Shown: positions 45,799 through 54,327, counted from the stretch's first letter. The stretch is 64,000 nucleotides of DNA from Corynebacterium sp. MSK008 (GCF_030232585.1 NZ_JASPJX010000001.1:1-64000); one strand, 5' to 3'. Notes: generated by a model not told the origin, from the letters alone. Numbers and translations: made by a program.

Positions 45799-47403
45799 TC
45801 AATCGTAACGCTCGGATGGTATGCGGTTCAGGGCGACATCAACACCCATAATTTGGAGTGTTCGGGCTTGGCTCATCAGGTTCAGTTTGCTAAAGAAAGG
45901 TAGCCAGCGGTTGTCATGGAATGAATTTGTCGGGACAATTGCATATGTCACTTTGAACGCATTCGCTCTCAAAGCAGCGTCATCTTCGGCAATAAGATTC
46001 AACCATGGGGTGGGGTCTCCGTTCTCAACCGCCACTTTAATCTTGTTTTGAAGATTCTTTCTAAAGCCTTTATCGCCAAACAACGTTGACATCGAAACGA
46101 ACCCCTGGGCAAAAAGGTGGCTAAGCGAGGACGAATGACTCTTTCTCTTGACGTGTATTAGTTCGCCCTTCTTAGAGAGCACGTCACAAAGCTCTACTGT
46201 TCCTGATGCGCCTGGGACCGACGCTATACTGCGGTCCATAAGGAGAAGGTCGGCGGAAGATGAGGCGAGCCTGGCGTTGTATTCCTGTTCAGTTTCACCA
46301 TCGGAGTGTTTCGGCATTTTAACCGAGGATCTTGGCATGGAATCTATGAAACCGTTTACCTCTTCTACTAACGACTTGTGTATCTGAAACCAGGACCCTT
46401 CGATAAGCGCGTACAAATGGTCATCCCGATCTTGCTCACTGACCAAACATCGGTAGAAAGACCATCTGTAGTCGATTTCATGGGAGCGGGCAAAAACAAC
46501 TCCTACACGTCTTTGTTTGAGCTTGTTAATGGTTAAGTTATCGATGTCACTCGCCATTGCGCTGAGAGCATCGTTTAAATCTAGCTCCGGGAATTCTTTA
46601 GAATTTGTGCCTTGGATCCTAAATGAGTCGATATCCTGCCAGTCAACGTTTTCGGGCAACGCCAAATGACTCCTACTGGCCTGTTGGGTCTTGAGATCTT
46701 CGAGAAGCATCTGGTCGAGGGATTCGATGAGCTGATGGTCTTTGACGATTTTTAGATTGTCAATCCACCCAAACCTCGCTTTATAGCTATCGCGATCGAA
46801 TAGATTCTTGAGGGTGGCGCAGAAATCGGGAAGCTCGTGAGCCTCGATGTCTTTATTGATAGTTAGTGAGTCTGCTCCGGTAACTCGATTGGCAAATTCA
46901 GTATCTAATGGAGTGCCGGTAGCTTGACGCAGAATGTCGCTGTATGTGTCCAGGCTGAAGTTGGAAAGATCGGATTGACTGCTCAGGCTAATGGTGCTGG
47001 AGATGACCATGTCCTCATAGTTTTTCTTATCTAAACTTCTGAGTTTTGTAGGGTCGACGGCGTTGAGCGCAACCTTCAAGCCGAAGTTCGGCTCGATCTT
47101 GTCGAGATTAAGTATGCCGCGTCCATATCCGAACGGGATTGCAAAAACCCGATCAGCAGCTTGGATTGCAAGAACGGCCGACGCGGAACGGGTCAAGATT
47201 GGGGGGAGATTTTCGTCAGCGATAGAGGAGATGAAGTCGACCCATTTTGGTTTCTTTTGTTTTGGTGACTGTATGTAGCAGATGGAATTTTCCAAGCGAA
47301 TTTTGTCTATTTGCCTGAAGTTCTTCTCCTCTACTTTCTGCGAGTCGATAGCTGTTTCCAGGGTTGTTCCCGGCTGGAACATGTACACCGTTAACCGCAT
47401 CAT
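45799..47403 (-). CDS. TIGR04141/DUF6119-type sporadically distributed protein
   Basis: A 534-aa protein. The stretch VFAIPFGYGRGILNLDKIEPNFGLKVALNAVDPTKLRSLDKK is the recognisable core of the TIGR04141 family (FGYGR...FGLK..LN.VD...LRS.D), followed by the usual ATGTPLD...VTGAD region and a C-terminal VTYAIV.....PFFSKLNL. The biochemical role is unknown; the family is patchy and often sits with defence or restriction genes. It is lower in GC than both neighbours, alone on its strand, and looks inserted. TATAAT 7 bases before ATG 47403 indicates a leaderless mRNA. Confidence 0.75.
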   Translation of the reverse strand: MMRLTVYMFQPGTTLETAIDSQKVEEKNFRQIDKIRLENSICYIQSPKQKKPKWVDFISSIADENLPPILTRSASAVLAIQAADRVFAIPFGYGRGILNLDKIEPNFGLKVALNAVDPTKLRSLDKKNYEDMVISSTISLSSQSDLSNFSLDTYSDILRQATGTPLDTEFANRVTGADSLTINKDIEAHELPDFCATLKNLFDRDSYKARFGWIDNLKIVKDHQLIESLDQMLLEDLKTQQASRSHLALPENVDWQDIDSFRIQGTNSKEFPELDLNDALSAMASDIDNLTINKLKQRRVGVVFARSHEIDYRWSFYRCLVSEQDRDDHLYALIEGSWFQIHKSLVEEVNGFIDSMPRSSVKMPKHSDGETEQEYNARLASSSADLLLMDRSIASVPGASGTVELCDVLSKKGELIHVKRKSHSSSLSHLFAQGFVSMSTLFGDKGFRKNLQNKIKVAVENGDPTPWLNLIAEDDAALRANAFKVTYAIVPTNSFHDNRWLPFFSKLNLMSQARTLQIMGVDVALNRIPSERYD

Positions 47404-47410
47404 GTACTGG

Positions 47411-47416
47411 ATTATA
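47411..47416 (-). promoter_or_regulatory. consensus -10 box of the TIGR04141-type gene
   Basis: TATAAT on the - strand, 7 bases before the ATG at 47403, with no ribosome site. No good TTGACA-like -35 is visible 17 bases upstream. Confidence 0.55.
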
Positions 47417-47490
47417 TGCGGATGTTGTCGCTGTTTTCGTTGAACTGGCTTTCAAAGACGGAGGATCGTTGCCATCGCGGAGACGTGCTC

Positions 47491-47500
47491 GTCGATAAGC
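47491..47500 (+). repeat. GTCGATAAGC core-genome decamer, intergenic copy
   Basis: One of the 16 copies of GTCGATARGC, here between the TIGR04141-type gene and the terminator of the AbgT-family gene. Confidence 0.6.
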
Positions 47501-47502
47501 AA

Positions 47503-47534
47503 AAGGCCCGGCTGCGCACACGCAACCGGGCCTT
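47503..47534 (-). terminator. rho-independent terminator of the AbgT-family gene
   Basis: AAGGCCCGG (47503-47511) pairs with CCGGGCCTT (47526-47534). On the - strand the stem is followed by TTTTGCTT. It lies 14 bases after the transporter stop codon. Confidence 0.8.
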
Positions 47535-47547
47535 CGCCCACAACGAG

Positions 47548-49188
47548 CTACACCTGGTACCCCATCGGCGAGCCCGGGCCGAGGGGGATGCCCAGGGCGT
47601 ACCAGATCATGAAGAAGATGAACCAGCCCACCAGCATGCTCACCGCGTACGGCAGCGCCAGCGACATCAGGGTGCCCACGCCGGCCTTCTTGTAGTACTT
47701 CTGCAGGAAGGTCAGCGCCAGCGCGAAGTAGGGCGACATCGGGGTGATGATGTTCGACGGCGAGTCGCCGATGCGGTAGAGCATCTGGGTGACCTCGGGG
47801 GAGACGTCGACGTACATCATCATCGGCACCACCACCGGCGCCATCAGCGCCCACTGCGCGGAGCCGGAGGTGATGAACAGGTTGATCAGCGTCACCATCA
47901 GCACGAACGCGGCGAAGAGGACCACGTTTGGCAGGTCCCAGGACTGCAGCAGCTCCGCACCCTTGATGGCGGTCCAGGGGCCGAGGTTGGACCACTGGAA
48001 CCACGCCAGGAACTGGGAGACGGCGAAGAACAGCACGAGGATCGGCAGGAGGGACTCCAGGCCCTTGGCCATGAACTTCGGGATGTCTGCGGCGTTGTCG
48101 ATCGTGCCCACGACCAGGCCGTAGACCAGGCCGGTGGCGAAGAAGATCAGGGTGATCGGCACGGCAATCGCGCGGATCAGCGGCGACTCCATGAAGCCCT
48201 CCTCGGGTCGCGCGAACGGCGAGCCCGGGATGAACAGCAGGGCGAAGTAGGCGGCCAGGGCGATGAGGAGGGTGATGCCGGCCCAGGCGAGGCCCTTGCG
48301 CTCGAGTGGGGTCAGCGACAGGTCGTCATCGTCGGTGAGGTGGGAGTCGTCGGGCTCGTTGGACTCGTCGAGTTGGAGTTCGTCCTCGTCGATGTGGTCG
48401 TGGTCGACAAGGTTCTCGGCTTTCTTGTCCACGAACAGCTCGGTCACCGCCGTGATGACCAGCGACAGCACCACCGCGGACGGGATGACGAAGAAGATGT
48501 TGGCGAGCGGGGAGACTTCGTAGGCGTCGTCTACAAGCTGCGCAGCGGAGGTGGAGATGCCGGCGAGCAGCAGGTCGGTGATGTTGAGGATGAGCGAGGA
48601 GTTAAAGCCTGCCGACGACGCCGCGAACGCCACCATCGCACCCACCACCGGCGAGCGGCCCACCGCGTGGAAGGCCATCGCGCCCAGCGGGATGATGATC
48701 ACGTAGATGGCGTCCGAGGCCACCGAACCGGTCACGCCAGCCAGCGCGACCATGAACGTGAGCATCTTCGGGCTGACCTTGTCCACCATCGCGCGGACCA
48801 TCGCCGCGAGCAGACCCGTCTGCTCCGCCACGGCCACGCCCAGCATCACCGCCAGGATCACGCCCAGTGGCGGGAAGGCGATGAAGTTCTCCACCGCGTC
48901 GGTGACCATGCGCGAGATGTTCTCACCGGTGAGCAGCGATTCGACGTGGATTTCTTCGCCGGAGGCCGGGTCGATTGCGGACAGGCCCGCCTTGCTGGCC
49001 AGCCAGGACGACACCGCCACCACGCCGGCCAGGATCACAAACAGCCAGAACGGGTCCGGCAGCTTGTTGCCGATTTTTTCGATCCAGCCCAGGAAGCCGG
49101 ACATGCCGTCCTGGTCTTGGGCCTGGTCTTTAGGCTTCGTGTCCCGGTTATGGTCGGGTTTCTTGTCGGTCCTGGTTGATCCGGTCAT
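47548..49188 (-). CDS. AbgT-family transporter
   Basis: A 546-aa inner-membrane protein with about 11-12 transmembrane segments. Family signatures include IGNKLPDPFWLFVILAG, GVTGSVASDAIYVIIIPLGAMAFHAVGRSPVVGAMVAFAA, SAGFNSSLI and FITSGSAQWALMAPVVVPM followed by RIGDSPSNIITPMSPYF. The family imports p-aminobenzoyl-glutamate or exports sulfonamide-like compounds; the substrate here is unknown. An acidic cytoplasmic loop (HIDEDELQLDESNEPDDSH) sits in the middle. ATG 49188 is chosen over 49227, which lies before the likely ribosome site. Confidence 0.88.
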   Translation of the reverse strand: MTGSTRTDKKPDHNRDTKPKDQAQDQDGMSGFLGWIEKIGNKLPDPFWLFVILAGVVAVSSWLASKAGLSAIDPASGEEIHVESLLTGENISRMVTDAVENFIAFPPLGVILAVMLGVAVAEQTGLLAAMVRAMVDKVSPKMLTFMVALAGVTGSVASDAIYVIIIPLGAMAFHAVGRSPVVGAMVAFAASSAGFNSSLILNITDLLLAGISTSAAQLVDDAYEVSPLANIFFVIPSAVVLSLVITAVTELFVDKKAENLVDHDHIDEDELQLDESNEPDDSHLTDDDDLSLTPLERKGLAWAGITLLIALAAYFALLFIPGSPFARPEEGFMESPLIRAIAVPITLIFFATGLVYGLVVGTIDNAADIPKFMAKGLESLLPILVLFFAVSQFLAWFQWSNLGPWTAIKGAELLQSWDLPNVVLFAAFVLMVTLINLFITSGSAQWALMAPVVVPMMMYVDVSPEVTQMLYRIGDSPSNIITPMSPYFALALTFLQKYYKKAGVGTLMSLALPYAVSMLVGWFIFFMIWYALGIPLGPGSPMGYQV

Positions 49189-49260
49189 GGTGGGTCTTCC
49201 TGGTTGTCGGCAAATTGTGAGAGCCACATTACATATTCGTCACCCCGTAAGGTGAAATAT

Positions 49261-49911
49261 GTGTCTACTGAATTCCAAATTTCTCCCCGGCCCGCCCGTC
49301 GCGGCTTCGGGTTCGCTGGCGCCGCCGCCTCGGTCGTTGCGGTGCTGGCCATCGTCGGGCTGGTGCTGGCGCTGACCCGCCCGGCGCTGCTCAGTTGGCG
49401 GGAGGGGGAGGTGACGTCGACGACCATTGGGGCGTCGTTAGGCGATATTGCTGAGCTTTCTGTGGAGGAATATGTCTTCTCCGACGTGGGCAAATTCGAC
49501 CAGGAGGGCCTCGAGGTGCTCGGGGTGCGCGTGCCGTTTACCGGGCGGAATTTCCTGGTCACGTACGACGGGCGCGTCACCGCCGGCATCAAGGACGCCT
49601 CGCTTATCGACGTCCACCTGGCCGACGGGGAAGTCAACGTGCAACTGCCTGAGGTGGAGGTACTCGAATCGCACATCGACGCCGACAGCGTCAAGGTTTA
49701 CGACCAAACCATGAACCCCATCAACCAACTCCGCGTCGAGGACGTCACCGGCTTCATCGCCGACCGGGAAGCCGACGCGCGGGAGAAGGCCATCGCGTCC
49801 GGGCTGTTGGACCGCGCCGGGCAGCACGCCGAGGAGCTCGTGCGCGCGCACGTGGCGGCGCTGGTGGCCGGGACGGACATGGAGGACTACGAGGTGCGGG
49901 TGACGCGGTAG
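49261..49911 (+). CDS. DUF4230 family membrane-anchored protein
   Basis: A 216-aa protein: one N-terminal transmembrane segment (GAAASVVAVLAIVGLVLALT, ~residues 20-40), then the DUF4230 pattern ELSVEEYVFSDVGKFDQ, FLVTYDGRVTAGIKDASLIDV, VNVQLPEVEVLESHIDADSVKVYD and AREKAIASGLLDRAGQHAEELV. Function unknown. It starts at GTG 49261 with AAGGTG 7 bases upstream. Divergent from the AbgT-family gene. It contains one GTCGATAAGC decamer (- strand, 49602) coding for part of LIDV. Confidence 0.8.
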   Translation: MSTEFQISPRPARRGFGFAGAAASVVAVLAIVGLVLALTRPALLSWREGEVTSTTIGASLGDIAELSVEEYVFSDVGKFDQEGLEVLGVRVPFTGRNFLVTYDGRVTAGIKDASLIDVHLADGEVNVQLPEVEVLESHIDADSVKVYDQTMNPINQLRVEDVTGFIADREADAREKAIASGLLDRAGQHAEELVRAHVAALVAGTDMEDYEVRVTR

Positions 49912-49961
49912 GGGGGCCTTCCCGGGCGCGCTTTTCGGGCCCCGCGCGCCAATTCGCACAA

Positions 49962-50026
49962 ACCCCTAGTAAGCCCTCCCGAGTATGGCCGAAAATGGGC
50001 CTTAATAGGGATCGCTTACTAGGGGT
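49962..50026 (+). repeat. 65-nt hairpin repeat, copy 1
   Basis: Outer arms ACCCCTAGTAAG (49962-49973) and CTTACTAGGGGT (50015-50026) are perfectly complementary; CCCT/AGGG and a GGCC...GGCC stem lie inside. It matches copy 2 at all but three positions. All three differences preserve pairing: one T-A to G-C covariation in the outer stem, and a G-U to G-C change in the inner one. It lies 50 bases after the DUF4230 gene stop. Confidence 0.75.
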
Positions 50027-50083
50027 CTGTGGCCGAACCGGCGAATCCAGGTGCGATAGCGCCGCGCGCGGTAGTCTTGCTGC

Positions 50084-50728
50084 ATGCGTAAGATCCTCAC
50101 TGTCGGCGTTGTCGCCTGCGCCGCCGTTGCCGCCGTACTTCCGCCCGTCGCCGGAGCTGCCGACGCGCCCGACGCGCCCGTCGACTCGGGCTTTTCCCGC
50201 GTCTGCGTCGTTGAATACAACGCGGACCAGGTACCTGCCCTGGCCGCCGGCCTTAACGCCGACGACATCCTTTACCACTCCGAATCCCGCGCCGACGCGC
50301 TCGCGTTGTGGGCGAAGAAGCAGGACGAGCTGCGCGCCGGGCTCGGCGAGAACGGTTGGGGCTCGGTGAAGCAAACCGATGACCTGCAACTTTGGCCCGT
50401 CGAGGAGCACACCACCAGCTCCGTCATCGCCGACGACCTGGGCAGCTCTAAGACCGGTGCGCCGTCCACCTTCGACACTCCGTTCAGCGCCGGCGAGGTC
50501 GCCTACATCAAGTCCGCCGCCTCCTACACTGCGCAGCGTTTCGAGGACTGCGGCAAAGACATTAACCGCACCGAGCCAACGCAGCCATCGAGCTTGGGCT
50601 CGAAGCTCGCGCCGGGCGCCATCGTCGGAATCGTGGCCGCGGTGCTGGCGGTGCTCGGCGTCGGTGCGGCGTTGGCGGCCTCGGCGGGCCTGATCCCGGG
50701 GCTAACACTCCCGGCGCTGCCGTTCTAA
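50084..50728 (+). CDS. secreted protein with C-terminal membrane segment
   Basis: A 214-aa protein with a signal peptide (KILTVGVVACAAVAAVLPPVAGAADA, ~1-26), an extracellular domain of ~140 residues with two cysteines (RVCVVEY and FEDCGKD), a linker, and a hydrophobic C-terminal segment (GAIVGIVAAVLAVLGVGAALAASAGLIPGL). It probably sits on the outer face of the cytoplasmic membrane. Function unknown. It is bracketed exactly by the two 65-nt hairpin repeats. Confidence 0.7.
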   Translation: MRKILTVGVVACAAVAAVLPPVAGAADAPDAPVDSGFSRVCVVEYNADQVPALAAGLNADDILYHSESRADALALWAKKQDELRAGLGENGWGSVKQTDDLQLWPVEEHTTSSVIADDLGSSKTGAPSTFDTPFSAGEVAYIKSAASYTAQRFEDCGKDINRTEPTQPSSLGSKLAPGAIVGIVAAVLAVLGVGAALAASAGLIPGLTLPALPF

Positions 50729-50736
50729 AGACACAA

Positions 50737-50801
50737 ACCCCGAGTAAGCCCTCCCGAGTATGGCCGAAAACGGGCCTTAATAGGGATCGCTTACTCGGGG
50801 T
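50737..50801 (+). repeat. 65-nt hairpin repeat, copy 2
   Basis: Outer arms ACCCCGAGTAAG (50737-50748) and CTTACTCGGGGT (50790-50801). Compared with copy 1, T49967 is G50742 and its partner A50021 is C50796. It starts 8 bases after the stop of the gene at 50084 and ends 57 bases before the next start. Confidence 0.75.
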
Positions 50802-50857
50802 CTGCGGGTGGGGGCGCACGCCACCGGTCCCCGCGCGGCGCACGTAAGGTGGGCGGC

Positions 50858-51655
50858 ATGGAGCTCGAGAAGTTTTTCAGCAACTGGCCGGTGGATAACG
50901 TCGCGGCGGCCCTCGTCGGCGACAGGGAGGCGGAGTTCGGCGACCAGGGCAAAGTCTTCGAACTCGCCAGCGTGACCAAGTTGCTCTCCGCGTACGCGGT
51001 GTTCCTTGCGGCGGAGGAGGGGGCATTCGAGCTTGACGACGCCGCAGGGCCCGACGGCGCCACCATCCGCCACCTCCTCGCGCACGCCGCCGGGGTGGGG
51101 TTTGACTCCCGCGAGCCGCAGAAGAAACCGGGAGAGCGCCGCATCTATTCCTCGGCCGGCTACGAGATCCTGGCCGACCACCTCGAGGAGACCACCGGCA
51201 TCGCGTTTGCGGACTACGCCCGCGAGGGGGTCTTCGAGCCGCTGGGCATGACGGACACGGAAATTTATGGGTCGGCGGGGCATGGCGGGAGGTCGTCGAT
51301 AGGCGATCTGCGAGCCTTCGCCGCAGAACTCCTTGCCCCGAAGCTGCTGGCGAAGGAGACTGTGGAGGAGGCGTTTTCCAACCAGTTCGGCGATCTGCGC
51401 GGCGTTGTGCCAGGGTACGGCATGCAGAAGCCGTGCCAGTGGGGCCTTGGCTTTGAGATCAAGGGGGAGAAATCCCCGCACTGGACCGGCGACGGCATGC
51501 CCGAAGACACCGTCGGCCACTTCGGCATGGCGGGGACCTACCTGTGGGTCGCGGGCGGGCAGGCGTGCGTGGTGCTCACGGACCGCGAGTTCGGCGACTG
51601 GGCCAAGCCGCTGTGGCAGGAGACCAACACGGCGCTGTGGGAGGCGCTTGGGTAA
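50858..51655 (+). CDS. serine hydrolase, beta-lactamase/class C-like
   Basis: A 265-aa penicillin-binding-protein-fold hydrolase with SxxK (ELASVTKLLSAYA), YSSAGYEI (the Y-x-N/S motif) and HFGMAGTY (HxG). There is no signal peptide, so it is probably cytoplasmic and acts on small esters or peptides. ATG 50858 follows AAGGTG at 6 bases. Its stop overlaps the start of the RelA/SpoT-like gene (TAATG), although the two differ clearly in base composition. Confidence 0.82.
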   Translation: MELEKFFSNWPVDNVAAALVGDREAEFGDQGKVFELASVTKLLSAYAVFLAAEEGAFELDDAAGPDGATIRHLLAHAAGVGFDSREPQKKPGERRIYSSAGYEILADHLEETTGIAFADYAREGVFEPLGMTDTEIYGSAGHGGRSSIGDLRAFAAELLAPKLLAKETVEEAFSNQFGDLRGVVPGYGMQKPCQWGLGFEIKGEKSPHWTGDGMPEDTVGHFGMAGTYLWVAGGQACVVLTDREFGDWAKPLWQETNTALWEALG

Positions 51656-52518
51656 TGACATTCTTCGGCACGAAACCCGACGGCTTTAGCAAATCTGCGG
51701 TCCATAAAGTAGGACGCAACCTGCGGGAGGGTGAACCGTTTAACGAAGAGGTCTTCGACGCATTCATGGAGCATCAGGCCCGAATGTGCGATGAGGTTTC
51801 TAGGACAGTGCAAGATGCGATGGATAGTTTGATTGCACCGTACAACTCTCAGCAGGAGCCCGTTCGACCGAACTCTGGGGCTTATTTCCTAAGTGCGAGG
51901 CCGAAGACAACCACCACGCTTGTCGAGAAGCTCAGAAGGATGCCGAAAACCCCACTCGAAAACATTCTTGACGTTGCGGGAGCTCGAATTGATTGCGATA
52001 TGACCCTCCGTGAACAGAGCGAACTCGCGGAGATAATTAAGAAGAACCTCCTCCATGCTGGGGTAGACAAAGTAAACGAAAGCGATTTGAGAGACACCCC
52101 GCATTCAGGATATAGGGCGTTTCACCTGCATATTTTCTCCAGCGCAGGAAAAGCAGAGCTTCAAATCCGAACGCCGCTCCAGGCGCAATGGGCAAACCTC
52201 TATGAAGTAGCGGCGGACATTTATGGGCGCGACATTCGGTATCTAGAGTTTGGCGCCGAAATCGATCCGAGGGCTCAGGATGAGGTAGAGAAGTTGCATC
52301 AGCTATCTGCAATGGTCGCCAGGTTGGAAACAGCGGAAGACGCTCTCACTAGTCCATTTAGCGGGGGTCGGCCACCAGCACGAAGCGGAATTGCGGCAGA
52401 TATCAGAGAACTTAAGCACACGGTATATGGCATACTTTCCGATACCGAGGCCCGATTGATTGAGGCTCGCGCGAGGAAAACGAGTAAAGGAGCTGGTGCC
52501 CAATGCCCGCGTTCCTGA
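51655..52518 (+). CDS. small RelA/SpoT-domain synthetase (toxSAS-like)
   Basis: A 287-aa protein with a RelA/SpoT synthetase domain but no HD hydrolase, TGS or ACT domain. Motifs: ARPKTTTTLVEKLRRMPK (basic ATP-binding strand), ILDVAGARIDCDM (the D/G-R region), DTPHSGYRAFHLHI (G-Y-R..H) and AELQIRTPLQAQWAN (E-Q-R-T, substrate base). It could make (p)ppGpp or, as toxSAS enzymes do, ppApp or a pyrophosphorylated tRNA. The gene is AT-richer than its neighbours and is followed by an overlapping 67-aa gene, the layout of a toxSAS-antitoxin pair. Confidence 0.75.
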   Translation: MTFFGTKPDGFSKSAVHKVGRNLREGEPFNEEVFDAFMEHQARMCDEVSRTVQDAMDSLIAPYNSQQEPVRPNSGAYFLSARPKTTTTLVEKLRRMPKTPLENILDVAGARIDCDMTLREQSELAEIIKKNLLHAGVDKVNESDLRDTPHSGYRAFHLHIFSSAGKAELQIRTPLQAQWANLYEVAADIYGRDIRYLEFGAEIDPRAQDEVEKLHQLSAMVARLETAEDALTSPFSGGRPPARSGIAADIRELKHTVYGILSDTEARLIEARARKTSKGAGAQCPRS

Positions 52519-52706
52519 TTGACTACAACCGACGCACTGGTCATGTGAATTGTCAGGAGTTCCCCTCTTTGGTTGAGGCAACTCGTGAACGTAGACGTTT
52601 GGATCGCGGAAACGAGGATCCCGAGCGTGAAATTGTCGCTGTGGCGAGCGCGAACGAAGAGAGCCTGCGGCACACTCACTCTCGCTATTTCACTGTGATG
52701 GCTTAA
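52503..52706 (+). CDS. 67-aa partner of the RelA/SpoT-like gene, putative antitoxin
   Basis: A 67-aa charged protein (FLIDYNRRTGHVNCQEFPS..., ATRERRRLDRGNEDPEREIVAV), overlapping the synthetase gene by 16 bases in another frame. No domain is recognised. Its size, overlap and position downstream match small antitoxins of toxSAS pairs, but this is inference from context. Its DYNRRTG and LVEATRERRRL stretches suggest a beta-beta-alpha fold. Confidence 0.6.
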   Translation: MPAFLIDYNRRTGHVNCQEFPSLVEATRERRRLDRGNEDPEREIVAVASANEESLRHTHSRYFTVMA

Positions 52707-52726
52707 TACTCAAACTCGGTTCATCC

Positions 52727-52759
52727 GACCCCTCCGCCCCTTCTGCGGGCGGAGGGGTC
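52727..52759. terminator. 13-bp perfect hairpin after the toxSAS-like pair
   Basis: GACCCCTCCGCCC (52727-52739) pairs with GGGCGGAGGGGTC (52747-52759), loop CTTCTGC. It starts 20 bases after the stop at 52706. No U tract follows on the + strand. Confidence 0.6.
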
Positions 52760-52796
52760 AAACGCGCCGGGGGTAGGGTGTGGCGGCCAGGTGGGC

Positions 52797-52806
52797 GTCG
52801 ATAGGC
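52797..52806 (+). repeat. GTCGATAGGC core-genome decamer, intergenic copy
   Basis: One of the 16 copies of GTCGATARGC, lying between the terminator and the uriT-like gene in non-coding DNA. Confidence 0.6.
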
Positions 52807-52884
52807 AAAATGCCCCCGCATTTTGGGTGTAGCCGCCGCCTTTTTCGTGTAGGCGCGCGGCGCGCAGTGTTTTAAACTGCACGC

Positions 52885-54327
52885 ATGACTACGACGAACA
52901 CCCCGCTACCAGCAGCGGGGCAGAAGCTGCCGACCAACCAGGTCGTGCCCCTGATGACGGCGCTGCTGGTCGCCGTTTTCGCGTTCCAGCTCAACGCCTC
53001 CATGCTCGCGCCGGCACTGCACACGATGGAGATCGAGCTTAACGCCACCACCGCGCAGATCGGCATGACGCAGACGGCGTTCTTCACCGCGGCGGCTGTG
53101 TTTGCGCTGTTCATGCCGCGCTGGGGTGACCTGATTGGGCGCCGCAAGGTGCTGGTGTGGATGATGATCGTCACGGTCATCGGCTCGGTTGTCGCGGCAC
53201 TGGCCACCAACGTGACCATGCTGTTCATCGGCCGCGTGATCCAGGGTGTGTCCGGCCCGACCGTGGCGCTGACGTCGGTGATGCTGCGCCAGGCGGTGCG
53301 CGAGGAGAAGCAGTTCGCGTTCCTGGTGGGCATCCTCACCTCGGTCAATGGCGGTATCGCCGGCATTGACGCGATTTTGGGCGGCTGGCTTACCGACGCC
53401 TTCGGTTTCCGCTCCCTCTTCTGGGTCATCGGCGCCTCCGCCCTGATCGCCGTGTTCGCGGTGCGCTACGGCGTGCCGGAAACCAAGTCCGACCAGCTCC
53501 AGCCGATGGACTGGAAGGGCGTTATCGGACTGGTTGTCGGCGTCGGCCTGGTGCTGACCGCCCTGAACATGGCCGGCGAGCTGGCCGCGGCGAACTGGTT
53601 CATGGTGATTCTCCTGCTGGTCATCGGCGGCGCGTCGCTGGTGTGGTTCTGGCGCACCGAGAAGTCCAGCCCGCACCCGCTGATGTCCACCGACCTGCTC
53701 TCCCAGCGCCGCACCTGGGCGCTGCTTTTGACCACCACCCTGACCATGACCGGCGTGTTCGCCGTGATGAACGGCCTGGTGCCCAACCTGGCGCAAGACC
53801 CGGCGGCCGGCCCGGGCATGTCCGCCGGCGTCGTATCTTGGTGGACGCTGACCCCGTACGCCCTGGCCGGCCTGGCCATGGGCCCGATCTCCGGCTGGCT
53901 CGCCGGGCGTGTGGGGTACAAGATCATCCTGCAGATCGGCATCGCCGGGGCTGCGCTGTCCGTGCTGTTCGGCCTGGTCGTCGTGGGCAACGCCACCCAC
54001 GGCATGCTGCTGGCGATGTCGCTGCTCGCTGGCATCACCTACGCCGGCATGGGCAACATCATGCTCGGCTCGCTCGGCGTCGTGCTGGCGCCGAAGCACA
54101 ACCAGGGCTACCTGCCGGGGCTCAACGGCGGCGCGTTCAACCTGGGCGCCGGCCTGTCGTTCACCATCATCTTCGCCGTGTTCACCGCCACCGACGGCAG
54201 CTACCGCGCCGGCATGATCGCCGGCGCGATCCTGCTGGGCTGCGCGTTCGCGGCGTCCTTCCTCATCCCGAAGCCGTCGTCGGTGCCGGACACGATCGCC
54301 GCGGAGGACCTGGCTGCCCGTGCGTAA
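52885..54327 (+). CDS. uriT: MFS transporter, probable uridine/ribonucleoside importer
   Basis: A 480-aa major facilitator protein with about 14 transmembrane segments, related to the DHA2-type drug/H+ antiporters: FAFQLNASMLAPALHTMEIEL, WGDLIGRRKVLVW (motif A), FIGRVIQGVSGPTVAL. The gene overlaps the following nucleoside hydrolase gene by 8 bases, the same pair as uriT-uriH of C. glutamicum, so uridine uptake is the best guess. A TAAACT 6 bases before ATG and the surrounding palindrome-like AGTGTTTTAAACTGC may be promoter and operator for a UriR-type repressor. rbsK and uriR are not in view. Confidence 0.75.
   Translation: MTTTNTPLPAAGQKLPTNQVVPLMTALLVAVFAFQLNASMLAPALHTMEIELNATTAQIGMTQTAFFTAAAVFALFMPRWGDLIGRRKVLVWMMIVTVIGSVVAALATNVTMLFIGRVIQGVSGPTVALTSVMLRQAVREEKQFAFLVGILTSVNGGIAGIDAILGGWLTDAFGFRSLFWVIGASALIAVFAVRYGVPETKSDQLQPMDWKGVIGLVVGVGLVLTALNMAGELAAANWFMVILLLVIGGASLVWFWRTEKSSPHPLMSTDLLSQRRTWALLLTTTLTMTGVFAVMNGLVPNLAQDPAAGPGMSAGVVSWWTLTPYALAGLAMGPISGWLAGRVGYKIILQIGIAGAALSVLFGLVVVGNATHGMLLAMSLLAGITYAGMGNIMLGSLGVVLAPKHNQGYLPGLNGGAFNLGAGLSFTIIFAVFTATDGSYRAGMIAGAILLGCAFAASFLIPKPSSVPDTIAAEDLAARA

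Noticed and set aside
47416-49179. 587-codon frame antisense to the AbgT-family gene, and similar long frames antisense to uriT and eno
   Set aside because: Arg/His/Asp/Gly-rich translations without motifs lie fully opposite well-recognised genes; they are a by-product of high GC at third positions.
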